Part shown: positions 49,150 through 61,194 of the stretch, piece by piece
Position numbering within the stretch: position 1 is the first letter of the stretch
Layout of the letters: every line of letters starts with the position of its first letter
Assembly (NCBI RefSeq): GCF_050947875.1
Contig: NC_134573.1
Span: forward strand, 50,270,115 to 50,334,114
DNA from: Dermacentor variabilis
Taxonomy: Eukaryota > Arthropoda > Arachnida > Ixodida > Ixodidae
Length of the DNA: 64,000 nucleotides
Direction of reading: 5' to 3'
The notes under the pieces: generated by a model
What the model saw: only the letters and a program-made list of their open reading frames with translations
What the model was told of the DNA's origin: nothing
Database searches by the model: none
Translations under genes and position numbers: made by a program

Positions 49150-51639
49150 AGCCTATAGATTGTTTCATCGGGCGAGGAGGATAGGGCGCGCGGAGAGCCT
49201 TTTCTCCTCTCTGGCTTGGGCGATCCGGCACGGCGCTCCTTGAAAGTATTGCTGTCGCGTGCTGCGGAACGATGTTGAGATGTTTTAGATGGTACTTTGT
49301 GAAATTTACGCCATGTCCGTTCATATAAGGTTGTCAGGAAAACCTTTCGGTGCATCAGTAACTACAGTAGGCAGAAATATCTTTTGGGGGCGCAAAAATG
49401 TGACGAGTTTTTTCAGCCGCGGTGTACGCACATTATCAGTCGCGGTGTGTGCATGTTATGTGAACTATTTTGCTTATATCGGTTTTAATTCAACAAAGAA
49501 AACAGATGTCTCTGTATTAGCAGCATGAAATGGTAAATCTGCTCAATATCTGATCGCTTGGCATAGGGAGTAAAACATAAAGTATAAGAGCGCATGCTCG
49601 TGCACGGCCAACTTAAGGATACCACGAAACATCTAAGCGGCAGGCGCAATCAAATATTTGTGATGCACCGGCATCGTTCTCGCGCATTTCAAGTCTAGTA
49701 GGCTTCAAATTACCATATGTCTACGGTAGCCTTCCTGCATGAGGCCGATGGCGCTGCTCAACACAGCGATCACTGCGGTTGGTGAACGAGCACGATACAT
49801 GTGTAAGCTGTGCGCTTCGGCATTGCCTTTTTTGCCTGCATACAGCCATAATATATGAGGTATCGCATAAAAAGAATGCGATGCCTATTTTCGAGGAGAA
49901 AATTTCCGTAATACGGTGTGAGTGCGTCGTAGAGAACGGAACGAACACAACCGAAAAAGAAATTCGGTTATCATCCTCTTTCTTGAAAAAGCGAGAGAAA
50001 ACGGGCTAGCGCCACAATAGGGCCTCGCATGGTCACGCCGCACAACGTTTATAAATATATAACCGCTGATGCGGTATGCTTGGACCATGCGGTATATATA
50101 GAACAAAGATATATATAATGTCCAGCACCTACCACTGCTTAGGACGCTCGCGCAGTTCGTAAACAGTCCCTTTGCTGGACAAGCGTAATTCAGGATGTAA
50201 GGTATACTGCTATCACTTGCCAAAACTATTTTATTCAGGGGCGGAAACCTCATCCATCGAACCAAGTAGTCACGCGATGTAACCTGCAGCGAACAGTTTG
50301 AACGCTTGTCAAAGTATAACATCACAGCTCCTATCGTAGCAGAACGTTACCCACACTCAGGCTGTTACGATCGTCGCGTATGTTTAATGGCTCCTAAATC
50401 GCAGCTCAGAAATAGAGGATAATACTGCAATAAGGTCGCATTAGTGATTGGAACATTCAGAAATACACAATTGATCTCCGAGGCTGATTGTAGACTCGAA
50501 TATGCGCGCACACATCGCGCTGCGTGTTCTGTCCACCTCAACGCCAGCAGAAATTCCGGCCATGACGCCTTAAACCACTTCAGCACGTCTCACAGAACCG
50601 TTCACCACGTAGAAGACGCACGTCATACTAAACAGACCGCACGACCGCGAAAACAAACGCCAGAACCTGCCACCTAGCGTATACCTGCCATGCAAAAGAC
50701 CGCTTTCACCCAAGCCAGTATGGCGCTGCTCATAGGCGGCGCCACTGCGTTCACAATATGGCGGCGCCTACGAAAAAACGGTCTATACGACACACCTTAT
50801 GCTCATTCTACAAGTTTGGCCCCAGTCTGCTGAATAGCCAACAGTTGCTTTTCACCTGTCACATTAACAGAGGAAGCGTCACATTTTTTTCGGTGAAGAC
50901 TGCAACGCCTGCATCTGTGCATCTGCCACCTCACACTCTGCATCTGCCCGAATTTTTTTTTCGGTATAACTTGTGAAGGGTGTAGGGCTAAACATAAAAA
51001 ATGGCAAGATAGTATTCGTGTTGAGACCTTTGTGGTGGATAAAGATAAACATTGCATGAGGTTGCACGTTGTATAGAATCATATACCTGTTAGATGTACA
51101 GGATATATATACAGATTTGCTTCACCTAGATTCCAACTTGCGTGTTGAATCTGCATAATTGTGTTTCTGAAGTGTTTTGTTCCAATATTCAGTTGTTGCA
51201 TACCTTCCTATGCATCGTGTATTACTGATTTGTCATTTATGTTTCTCCAGTCTGGGCTGGCAGCAAAACTTGTGCTGCAGCTTGAATTTTGGAGCAGTTC
51301 TTACCGCTACGCTAGCCAGTCGGCGTAGTGTTTCATTTTCTGTTGTCCATGTAGCTTTGGCGCTGTTTTATGCACTGTCAACACTTTACTCACCCAAATT
51401 TATGCACTACTACCTGTTATTAGAGGCAACTGCAATTACACATTTAAATGACAAGCTCTGTGAGATTCATTCCAATATTCTTCATAAGTAGATAGTAAAT
51501 TTTCTTTCTGTGTAAAGAAAGTATGCGTTCCTACTGGCAGAATATTTTTAAGGTGAAAGCCTATGTGTCTTATCGGCCAGTTAACCTTGAGCAAATACAT
51601 GTGGAAGACACGAAAGTTACCTGAAAGGCAATGAAGCCT
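49150..51639. other. DXO intron 2, no supported gene
   Basis: Mixed composition. A CAATATGGCGGCGCC motif (YY1-like) lies near 50754. No gene, RNA or transposon end could be supported over 2.5 kb. Confidence 0.4.
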
Positions 51640-51925
51640 CAACCTTTGGTGGGAATCAAACCACTATCATTTGCGGGAGTTGAACCCGTGACCTTTGTCT
51701 TAATCAAGGCAAAGTTAATTAAGATAGAGTTAAGGCATTTGAATCCACCACTTTTGGTGGGAGTCGAACCAACGACCTTTGGTGTTAATGAAGGTGACGG
51801 TGTTTCAGGCAGTTAATCAGGATAGGGTTAAGGCACTTGAACCCACGACTGTTGGTCGGAGTCGAACCCTCACCCTTTGGTGGCGGTCGAACCCTAGACC
51901 TCTGGTGGTAATTAAGGTGATGTTA
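51640..51925 (+). repeat. Minisatellite, GTGGGAGTCGAACCC type, part 1
   Basis: Degenerate units around TTTGGTGGGAGTCGAACCC and ACGACC alternate with AATTAAGGTGATGTTAATTAAGG spacers. The GTCGAACCC core resembles a tRNA B-box, but no tRNA fold is present. The array resumes at 53690 after a transposon insertion. Confidence 0.8.
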
Positions 51926-51945
51926 ATTAAGGCACATGTTATTTG

Positions 51946-53645
51946 CACTGTCTAGAAACCGGGAATTGTCAGGGATATTGAGTAGTCTGGAAATACTGAG
52001 GAAAAACAGGGAATTTCTGCTTCTATCAGGGAAAATTAGCTGTAATGGAAAATTAGCTGTAATTTTATTGAAAGTAAACGAAAGTTGCGGTGATGCTGGC
52101 TCGAGCAACTGAGACAATCACAACCATTCGTCTTTGACGCCATGTTGTCAGCTGGATGAGTTGCCAGTGTACAGACAATGGCCGGCTTTTCGGATGGCTT
52201 TGCGGCACCACCACGTACCCCGTAGAGTCAATAAGAACATCTCTAAAATTTTGGACGCAAGAACCCTTTGCCCTTCGATTTTCGGGATTTTTTGCCGTGA
52301 CAGCAGGCCTGAAACGGCATTAATCAAAGCCACCACCGCTGCCATTTTCATTACCTCGCCGCCTTGAACCGGCGCACTCGCACGCAGATCCGCTGGCAGC
52401 CGTAGCCAGCAATGTGGCAACGCTAGACCCAGCTGCTCCGGCGTTCGCTATTAAGTTACTTGCCGTTGGGTGCCGCGTCTTTATTGAAAGAATTCACCCC
52501 TATCAGCAATGGCACTGACTCCGCCTTTATGGTCCTTGCGATTGGCTTCGAAGCTCGGTAAACCACGGTGCATTGTATAATGCCGGCTCACGAAAGTCAG
52601 CTTCGCCTCAGTTCAGCAACATTAAGCTGTGAAGCATACGCGAATGTATCTCTGTGAAGCATAAGTGTGGGAAGCGTGAATTGTGACGGGACACAGTATG
52701 TATTCCTTAATTATACGCACATGTACCCATCATCTCTTGTCACAGTAGGAACAATGATATGCCTAATAAGTGTGCTGGTAGGCCTTCAGAGCTTTTCCGA
52801 ATGTGCCTGTGGCGATTTGAGCCCGTAAGGGCAGTAAAAGACATGCCTTCACTTTTTCGAAGTACCCAATTTTTCGGACGTTTCCGTGGCCCATAGGGAG
52901 CCCCAAAAATAGGACGATGACTGTAAAACTGACTAAGAGGATGCTTCAAACGGTCCATAGGGTGAACGCCTGGCGGAAGTAGACTGAGAACAGGAACGAC
53001 CTACACATTAAGGAAGGAACGGGAAAGGAAGCGTGCCGCCGCTTCTTTGAAGGAACTTGAGCTCAATAAACAAAGTGTTGACTGACGCCAAGATGCAGGT
53101 GCCCCTCATCCAAACCAAAATGAACTCCTTAACACAGTGAAATGCAACAGTGAGGTGTTGTGCACGGGCTGAGTGTATGTCACGACAGTTGAGGTTGACT
53201 TTCCAGCTGCTAAGAGAGAATCTCACTTGTGACAAAGTTCAGGCCTCATACCAGTGAGCTTGCTATCAGTTTATAAAAATAGCTCATATTTGGAAATATT
53301 TGCTTCTGTATGCATCTCCTTTTTATTTGTATTTGAGAATGCTTGACTCGATTTGCAATGGGTTTAACCATATTTTTAAGATAATTTATTTGCTGTTCAT
53401 TTTGCTAACCCTCCCTTCCTGTTTTCTTTTTGGAATAAAATATATGCTACTCCTTACTATGCAGACTTGGTTAAGTCGTTTTTTTTTTATTCTTTAACAT
53501 CCCTGCTAGAAAGTGACAGCATTGGGTGACGTGGCGTCTTGACATAAAAGAAAGTTCTGGGTCACTCAGGGAATTTTGCGAAGGCACTCATGGAAAACCT
53601 GGAAAACTCAGGAAATTTGGAAATGTCAACTTGGTAGACACCCTG
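51946..53645. mobile_element. hAT-like element inserted in the minisatellite
   Basis: The right end reads TTGGTAGACACCCTG, whose reverse complement CAGGGTGTCTACCAA is a well-known hAT-like tip; the left end is the degenerate CACTGTCTAGAAACCGGGAA. Flanking 8-mers GTTATTTG (51938-51945) and GTTATTAA (53646-53653) match at 6 of 8. The 1.7-kb interior has no transposase motif I can read, so it is a non-autonomous copy. The minisatellite lies on both sides. Confidence 0.6.
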
Positions 53646-53689
53646 GTTATTAAGATAGAACTAATTATGGTACTCTAAACCACGACTTT

Positions 53690-53790
53690 TGGTGTAATTG
53701 AAGGCGATGTTAATTAAGGCACATTTAATTAACGCACTCGTACCCACGACCTTGAATGGGAGTTGAACCCTCGACCTTTGGATTGGAGAG
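53690..53790 (+). repeat. Minisatellite, part 2
   Basis: Continuation of the array at 51640-51925 (CCACGACTTTTGGTG, GAAGGCGATGTTAATTAAGG, GAGTTGAACCCTCGACC), separated by the hAT-like element. Confidence 0.75.
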
Positions 53791-53854
53791 GGATCACTAA
53801 GGGAAGTATACGAAGCGAATTAAGAGGATGAATATGTAAATTCAGAAGATGAGT

Positions 53855-55084
53855 ACAGTCGAAACCGACTATATCGAACCCGTTTACATCGAATTATTCT
53901 ATATATTGAACAATTTCTGGACACGGTATAGTTACAATGAGTATATATAGCTAAAATTACGCTTACATCGAACAAAAAAAGCAGCGACTCCCGATATATC
54001 GAACGTCAAGCGGCAGAAAGTGCCCCCGGAAGTTGGCTTTCCCTCGCGGTGGCAGAGAAACCCGGCGGCGCGGCTCCATCCAACCACTCTCCCTACCGTG
54101 ACCGCCCTGCCTCGGACGAGCCGTCGACACCCCCCTGCAAAAAATGATCCTGGCCCGCCCGCAGCGCTTGCTCAGACAGCCAATCAGAGGCTCTTGTGCC
54201 CTCGTCGTGCAGGATGGTGGAAGTGCAAGTTGTCTCGCTGCTTTTCTGGTTCATTGTGTGTGCGCCTTGTAGGCCGTCTCCCGCAATGTTGCCGTGATGA
54301 AGCGGCAAAATTCGCCTTTTGTCGTGAATCTCGAAATCATAAATAGGATGGAACGCGATGAGAAGTCAGATGTCCCCGCAGCGTACAAGATTCCGAGGAG
54401 CACTCTCAGCACGATCTTGAAGGGGGAGACTTTGGCTAAAGCGGCCAAACTCGCGACCCGGTGCCCGTGGCGCCCGACGCGTACACAGGGCTGTGTGCGA
54501 GTGGTTCATCTGAAATTGCTTCAGCCGTGCCGACTTTCGCGTGCTCGGTGATCCTGATGAATGCGAAGAAGCCATTGCCAATGTTTCTGAAGTTCGGAGC
54601 GAGCTGTCTGAATTTCCGGAAGCTGTTGACGAATCAACGGTGGACGAGTTTGTGAGCGCAAATGATGGTGTCGCGACCACAGGAGAGCCCGAAAACAAAG
54701 ACTACATTGCCGACATCGTACGGAGCACAAGTGAAAGTGGGCACAATGAGGAAAGCAACACCGGTCCTTGGCCCACATCCTCCGAAGTGATTGGTGCGCT
54801 CGCGCTAGTCGGTGCTTCTGCGCGAATGCGGAAGGTTGCGGCCTCAGCTGCTCCGACGCTGACCATGTGGAAAAGTGCATGCGTCGCAGGCAGCGAAATT
54901 GCCCAAGCAGAAGAAAATGCAGGACTACTTCGTGCGAAACTAAGCTAGTTTCACCAATAAAATGATTTTATAAATGGTGTGTGCTTTTATGACATCCAAT
55001 TATTTAGCAGCCTTATATAGAATTATGCTCTATATCGAACTGATGGGCGTTTTTTTGCGAGTTCGATATAGCCGGGTTTGACTG
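53855..55084 (+). mobile_element. Tigger/pogo element, internally deleted
   Basis: Ends CAGTCGAAACCGACTATATC and, inverted, CAGTCAAACCCGGCTATATC, flanked by TA on both sides (53853-53854, 55085-55086), the pogo target duplication. The 1230-bp interior keeps only the two ends of the transposase gene. It is non-autonomous and would need a full-length Tigger relative. Confidence 0.85.
54297..54948 (+). pseudogene. Tigger transposase, DDE core deleted
   Basis: The N-terminus reads KRQNSPFVVNLEIINRME and YKIPRSTLSTILKG, a CENP-B-type helix-turn-helix that binds the element's ends. Directly after it (frame change near 54.54 kb) comes the acidic C-terminal region (LGDPDECEEAIANVSE, GVATTGEPENKDYIADIV) and the basic tail around MRRRQRNCPSRRK. 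The whole DDE catalytic domain between these parts is missing, and the frame is shifted. Full Tigger transposases are typically about 500 residues; here about 215 codons remain. Confidence 0.78.
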
Positions 55085-55499
55085 TATGCGAATGAGCAGG
55101 GTTGACTAAGCGAATTAAGAGAGATGTCTACGTTATCTGTTTGTATTTAATGTATCCACACTGAACTGTTTGGTGCACCTGCCTCCATATGCGACTAGTG
55201 AATTCGTGATAAGCGCTGAAAGTTTTTTTCCATTTTCTTATTTTTTTTTCCACACTACCTTTAAGTGCTGCTCAATTTTGCCAACAATATATCATGTATC
55301 TAGCCGCGTTCATAGCCACTTGTGTACGGGAGACTCCAAAACCACAATGTTAGAACCATTGAGGAATGCTGTGCTGTGCACCTGCCGCGATCAGCGAAAT
55401 CCAGTACAACGGATAATTTAAGCATGTTTTCAGGCATTTGAGATATACTAAATTAACTTAAACTGACTCTACCGACATTCCTCGTGCTGACTTTCAAGT
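55085..55499. other. DXO intron 2, no supported gene
   Basis: AT-rich. AAGCGAATTAAGAG near 55110 repeats a sequence at about 53813 on the other side of the Tigger element, so the surrounding DNA may be a tandem repeat. Confidence 0.4.
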
Positions 55500-57360
55500 C
55501 AGTGATATAGATTGAGGACCTAATAAAGAAGAAACAAAGAATAAAAGTGTCCAACTCAAGGGATAAGATAAAATTCGCAGAACTGTCAAAACTCATCAAC
55601 AAAGCAAAAATAATTTATATTCGAAACTATAACGTGAAAAAGACTGAAGAAGCCGTAAAAAATTGACGCAGCCTGAAATCAGTGAGAAGGAAACTTGACA
55701 TAGGACAAACCAAGATGTATGCACTGAAAGATAAGCAGGGTGGTATCATCAGCAATCGCAAAGATATAGTAAAAGCAGAGGAAGAATTCTATACCTGGAC
55801 CTGGACAGTACCCAGAGCACTTAAGAGTTCCATTCAGAACGATAATGAACAGAATACAGAAAGTTCTCCTATAACTAGAGGTGAGGTCAGAAGGGCCTTG
55901 TAAGACATGAAACGGGGAAAAGCGGCAGGAGAAGATGGAATAACAGTCAATTTTGTCAAAGATGGAGGAGACATATTGCTTGGAAAACTGGTGGCTCCTT
56001 ATACGAAGTGTCTATCGACTGCAAGGGTCCCAGAAAACTGGAAGAATGCAAGTATTGTACTAATCCACAAAAAGGGAGACGTTAAAGAATTGAAAATTTA
56101 TAGGCCCAATAGCTTACTCCGAGTATTATATAACCTATTTACCAAAATAATATTGAATAGTATAAGGGCAACACTGGACTTTTGTCAGCCAAGGGAACAG
56201 GCTGACTTCAGGCAAGGATACTCTACAATGGATCACATCCATGTCATGAATCAGGTTATCAAGAAATCCGCAGCATACAATAAGCCTCTCTATATGGCTT
56301 TCATAGATTCCGAAAAGGCATTTGATTCAGTAGAGATACCAGCAGTCATAGAGGCATTACATAATCAAGGAGTACAGACCGCTTACTTCAATACCTTGGA
56401 AAATATCTACTGAGGTTCCACAGCTACCTTAATTCTACACAAGGAAAGCAGGAAGACACCTATAAAGAAAGGGGTCAGACAGGGAGACACAATGTCTCCA
56501 ATGCTATTCACTGCTTGCTTGGAAGAAGTATTCAAGCTATTAAACTGGGAAGGCTTAGGAGTAAGTATCAACGGCGAATATCTCAGCAACCTTCAGTTTG
56601 CCAATGACATTGTGCTGTTCAGCAACAATGCAGATGAATTACAACAAATGATTGAGGACCTTAGCAGAGAGGGTGAGAGTGGGGTTGAAGATTAATATGC
56701 AGAAAATAAAGATAATGATGACTAGCCGGGCAAGGGAACAAGAGTTCAAGATCTCCAGTCAGCCTCTAGAGTCTGTGAAGGAGTATGTTTACCTAGGTCA
56801 ATTAATCACAGGGAACCCTGATCATGTGAAGGAAATTCATAGAAGAATAAAAATGGGTTGGATTGCATACGGCAGACATTGTCAGCTCCTGACTGGAAGC
56901 TTACCATTATCATTGAAAAGGAATGTGTACAATCAGTGCATTTTACCAGTGCTGACATAAGGGGCAGAGACTTGGAGACTGACAAAGAAGCTTGAGAACA
57001 AGTTAAGGACTGCACAAAGAGCGATGGAACGAAGATTGCTAGGCATAATATTAAGAGACAGAAAGAGAGCGGTTTGGATCAGAGAGCAAACAGGTGTAGC
57101 TGATATTCTAATTGACATTAAGAGAAAGAAATTAAGCCTGGCAGGTCATGTTATGCGCCGGTTAGATAACCGTTGGACCATTAGGGTTACAGAATGGGTA
57201 CCAAGGGAAAAGAAATGCTGTCAAAGACGGCAGAAGACAAGGTGGAGCGATGAAATCGGGGAATTCACGGGCGCTAGTTGAAATCGGTTGGTGCAGGATT
57301 GGGGTAATTGGAGATCGCAGGGAGAGGCCTTCATCCTGCAGTGGACATAGAACAGGCTGA
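55500..57360 (+). pseudogene. RTE-clade LINE pseudogene
   Basis: A diverged relative of the element at the window start. It carries KRGKAAGEDGI, MAFIDSEKAFDSVE, GVRQGDTMSPMLFTACLEEVF and a decayed catalytic motif QFANDIVLF (FADD to FAND), then GQLITGNPDH and RMGWIAYGRH-like thumb motifs and the tail WVPREKKC. In-frame stops lie at 55901 (TAA) and 56411 (TGA), a frameshift near 56.66 kb, and another TAA at 56958. A GATGGTGATGATGAT tail follows. 5'-truncated before or near 55.5 kb. Not functional. Confidence 0.85.
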
Positions 57361-57534
57361 TGGTGATGATGATAATGACTTACGCTTTCTCCAAGGCGCC
57401 TTAGGGATGATGTAAGAGACCCTGTGAATTTTCTTGCTTCCCACTTCTGTAGTGTCAATGAAATTTTTTGTTTGCTTGTTCGGACATTTTACAGAAAATG
57501 AATGTTACATATTTTGGTATATCAAAACAATGCT

Positions 57535-57720
57535 TGGTTCATAGTTTATGCAGACAATACCGCTGTATTCTTTGAAAGCGATAGCTTTAATAACTTAGCA
57601 GGGCAGCGGAGTAATTTGCTCAGAGAACAGGAAGCATGGTGCGACAAAATTATGTTCAGCATAGTTGAGTTCTAGCTAAAAAATCTGAGGCAATGTTTTT
57701 TGTGAACTGAAATGTGCTAG
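57535..57720 (+). pseudogene. LINE reverse transcriptase remnant (CR1/Jockey-like)
   Basis: About 60 codons read FIVYADNTAVFFESDS and LREQEAWCDKIMFSI, the region around the YADD motif (here YADN) and the following helix of a LINE RT; KKSEAMFFVN follows in a shifted frame. Too short to place in a clade with confidence. Confidence 0.55.
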
Positions 57721-57796
57721 GCACGAGACATTGAGGTGGATGGTCTTCATCTGCCTCAGTGTCTCGTCCCTAGCGCAGTTCAAGTTCACAAAAAAA
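57695..57796. repeat. Imperfect palindrome, arms about 42 nt
   Basis: TTTTTTGTGAAC...GTGCTAGGCACGAGACATTG faces CAGTGTCTCGTCCCTAGCGC...GTTCACAAAAAA across a 17-nt spacer. The arms pair with a few mismatches and a 2-nt offset. It overlaps the end of the RT remnant. Confidence 0.8.
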
Positions 57797-59480
57797 ATGT
57801 TACCAACTAGCCTCCCAACACACCCTCCTTGAGGCAATGTGTTTTCGCCCCAGAAAATTTTAATAAATGTGACACTGTTCTGTCAACTTAAGGTACAAGC
57901 GAGAAATTGTGGAAGGAGTACTGATTTTAAATCACTAAAAGTGTTTATTTCAGAGCATATGTTGCGGAAAAAACATATAAATCATATCGCCGTGAAAGGC
58001 TCTCAAATTATTGGTGTTGTAATTTATTATTGGTTTTTAGGAAAAGTAGTTGGTAAGTAAAGTTTTCCTGATCTTCTCCAAATTGCTGTCCATCAGAGTC
58101 AGCGACCACTGCCGTTACAAACCTAGAACAAATACTGTCCTACAAAAAAAAAAGAATAATTCGTTTTGTTTAAAATTCACCTACAGACACACAACAACAC
58201 TCTTGTTTAACGACCAAAAAATATATATGTATTTAATTTATATGCTTACAAGCTTTCTGCAATGACATAAAAAAAAAATGCAGTTGCTATATTCAATATC
58301 AAAATGAGTGTCCTTACACCCGTTTTAACATATTTGTATCCATACCGTCAGCAAACAGACTGGGTAGACTGTAGCATAGCCACGGCGCATGGGCCGAAGT
58401 AGTTGTGAGGCACAGACAGCTTGAACATAAAACGCATTTCTTTTGGGGTATCCCCAAAGTTGGAAGGGAAGTTGGAGCAGGGAGAAGGAAAGGAAATGTA
58501 CTGTGCATGCGCAAAGCTGTGGTACAACGCAGAGACAACAGTATTGTTTTTAATACACCTTACAGGCATACAACCTTACACTCGTTTAACGACCACAAAA
58601 TTATATATGTGTTGAGTTTACGTGCTTATGAGCTTTTGTACAATAACAGAAAAATATCAGTCGCTAGATTCTATATAAAAGCTATTTTCTTTATGCTCTT
58701 TCGAATCGCTGTGCCCCGTTCCATCTGAAAACACTCTGGCTGTCGCCTACTTTTTGGTTAAATTACGGTTACGAGTTTCTTAGTTACCGGTTCAAAATGC
58801 TTTGAAATGAACTTATTAACTTGAACATTTCTCATACGAACATTTCAGATGTATTTCTACGCAGTTATGTATTTGTCACCGTGTGACAGGAAGTAGTAGT
58901 AAATGTCAGGCTTTGGCAATGAACGCTGCATATAAACAAGCTTGCCACAATTCTCAGTTCTCTTGTTGAGTTTATGTTGCACATTAAAGTGCTATCTCTT
59001 ATGATTTTTATTTTACTTGTTGCTGAAATTTTTTGAACTTTTGTTATGTTTCTTTTTTTGTGCAGGCGCATATGATATGTACGACGCTTAATGGAGTGTC
59101 TCCTAATACATTTCAGTGATTGTTTAATATCAGTAAAAGATTTCTGTTACTACGTATGTAAAGTGTATGATGTTCTGTGCTGTTGCTTGCTGTAGAGAGG
59201 GCGAGAAACACATGGAGCGTTTCACGCTTTTTAGTCTCCCGCCTTCCATCAACCCGAATAGAAATGGGATATAAATATTATCATATCTTTATATTAGTAT
59301 TATTATTACATATCTTTAGAAAGACTACGAAAGTGCTAAATGCTGGCGATAAGACTACTGGAAGATAATAGGGTATAACCACGCTTAATAGAACGTATAA
59401 CAAGCAGCGAGCAATGCGGCACTACGCGAGACATTCAGGGAACAGGTCCACCAGTGTATGGGGACATTCATAAAGTTTAT
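57797..59480. other. DXO intron 2; diverged local duplication
   Basis: No gene. A block at about 58190-58308 (GTTTAACGACCAAAAAATAT) recurs diverged and in direct orientation at 58570-58690 (GTTTAACGACCACAAAATTA), offset about 380 bp. The rest is AT-rich. Confidence 0.5.
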
Positions 59481-59617
59481 GTTATTGGCACAGTTATTTT
59501 CCTAACAGTTAGGGGCACACGAAAAGCTTGAAAATGAGCGCACGTCTCTGGAATTTCATTGGAATAAGGTATGTCTGGTCGTATATAGTACCGTGGAGCG
59601 CACAAAGACATCAAGCC

Positions 59618-59788
59618 AACATGGCAGCATTCTTCTGGAAAGTTAATCAAAATGCGAGCAGTGAATTGTTTTCTAAGCATTTGAAAGAACCCAATGCCAA
59701 GCAGATTCATGTGCAGCTGGTCACAGTGTATGGCGGCAATGTCCCTGCTCAGCATATTCTGTCTTCTTATCATATTGACTGCAAGTAA
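59618..59788 (+). pseudogene. Possible mariner-like transposase N-terminus remnant
   Basis: The frame contains FSKHLKEPNAKQIHVQLVTV and YGGNVPAQHILSSY, resembling the helix-turn-helix start of mariner-type transposases (AAEIHRQLVEVYGE style). No DDE region or terminal repeat was found. The frame ends inside the palindrome at 59768. Tentative. Confidence 0.35.
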
Positions 59789-59879
59789 GACGGGGACAGA
59801 GGGAGAGAACACATAAACTGCCCGTGCTGTTTATGTGTTCTCTCCCTCTGTCCCCGTCTTATTTGCGGTCAATATGATA
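59768..59879. repeat. Near-perfect palindrome, 51-bp arms
   Basis: The left arm 59768-59818 and right arm 59829-59879 are reverse complements at 49 of 51 positions around a 10-nt loop (TGCCCGTGCT). Core pairs include GACGGGGACAGAGGGAGAGA and GTTTATGTGTTCTCTCCCTC. Confidence 0.97.
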
Positions 59880-60169
59880 TGCAGTAAATACCAACTAGGC
59901 CAAACTGAAGATATTCCTTCTTGTCATTGTGCATTGGTGCAAGCAAAGTAACTAATGATGTGTTTAATTTTATGGTTTTGTCAAAGTGTATGACAGTGTT
60001 GTGTTTAATATGATGGTTTTATGAAAGTGTACGACCATGTGAACAAAATGTGTGTGCCTCTGCTGTTGTCTTTGCCAGTATGGGGGCGAAGGATTCCCTC
60101 AAGCCATCCTTGAATGGCTTTTCCCTTCACCTCCCATCACATCGTCGTGCCTCGCAGCTCAACCTTATT

Positions 60170-60304
60170 GAGTCGCAAATATTGTTCGAGATCGCACACT
60201 TGTTTACTAAGTTTCTTATTTTCATCTCTGCAGAACTTGTTTTCTTCGGTCAGTGCCTCATTGTCATTTTTCACTCCTTCACAGATGTCATGAATTATCA
60301 CTAG
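60170..60304 (-). pseudogene. LINE ORF1 coiled-coil fragment
   Basis: Minus-strand codons read NDNEALTEENKFCRDENKKL and SKQVCDLEQYLRLNKVELRG, the coiled coil leading to the (S/R)R(x)N(N)xEI-type start of the RNA-binding domain in ORF1 proteins of L1/L2/CR1-type LINEs. A TGA stop follows. Fragment only. Confidence 0.55.
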
Positions 60305-60349
60305 GCTATTTTTGGCTCGGAAACCACCTCATGAAGAGCCTGATAAACC

Positions 60350-60376
60350 AATAAAGAATCAATCAATCAATCATCA
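60350..60376 (+). repeat. AATAAA plus (AATC)n, likely retroelement 3' tail
   Basis: AATAAA at 60350-60355 is followed at once by AATCAATCAATCAATCATC. A signal plus a short tandem tail is how several LINE families end; which element it closes is unclear because the nearby ORF1 fragment is on the other strand. Confidence 0.5.
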
Positions 60377-61194
60377 GTCCGGTCGGGCATGTTTGCACGA
60401 CCATGAACGGAGTGGAGGACCATTTGCCTGATGACGAACCAGAAATTGATGCACTGGTGGAGCCTGTAGGGCTTATTGATGCACGTGGGACTTGAACAAA
60501 TGGTGCAGTGGGTTAACTCGAGTGTGGGATAAAATTAAACTCTTGCCCAATTTACATTGCTTAATCTGTATTCCTTCATGGCATTACCAGCTTTATGAAT
60601 GCCACTCATATATAGTCACATTCTTAGTGACATGGCTGGCTTGGAGAGCAGCCGAATCGTTTTTCAGAAATTAAGACTGATTACTCACGTACATCAGATT
60701 TCTCTGCCTAGAGTTACGTGGTAGGCGAAAAGTATGCGCCAATGTCAATCGTGGTTAGTAATGTAATAAGTTATTTCACTCAGAGTGCTGATGAGAAAAT
60801 TTTCACTTTACCTTATAAAGATGAGATGCCGAATTCAGAAACCTCTGCATTCGTAAGTGCTTTTTGCCATTGGCTGGCCACCTTCGCTAATAGTATGTCC
60901 AGCTTCGACATTAGCTGCATTTCTCTCTTGTGAGCAATTTTTGCCTGAAAGCATCTTGTGAATAAGGGCCCAGTTCTGTCGAAATTATGAAAACTGTAGT
61001 CTTTTGGCATTGACTGAAATCAAGTCTTTTTCTACAATGGCAGAGTTTCTGTACTTTATGTTGAAAAAATTTTTGTACTGAAAGTAGAAATTTTTTTTTT
61101 TGTTTTCTCAAATTTTTTTTTTCAAGTTTGAAGATATAGAAGCAGGCGATTAATGGTCTAGTTAACCATAACCACATGTTTTGGGTCTACGCAG
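60377..61194. other. DXO intron 2, last part
   Basis: No supported gene. A short plus-strand frame near 60395-60495 (VCTTMNGVEDHLPDDEPEID) reads like protein but has no recognised family. T-rich runs at 61087-61112 precede the exon-3 acceptor. Confidence 0.4.

Noticed and set aside
50365..50677. Frames on both strands near a GGCGGC-rich patch
   Set aside because: No motif and antisense overlap; a CpG-rich patch explains the openness.
51640..51925. Possible tRNA cluster or CRISPR-like array
   Set aside because: Repeats are degenerate and contiguous with no unique spacers, and no cloverleaf forms; it is a minisatellite.
60395..60495. Protein-like stretch VEDHLPDDEPEID
   Set aside because: Too short, no family recognised, and no splice sites in matching phase with the DXO exons.
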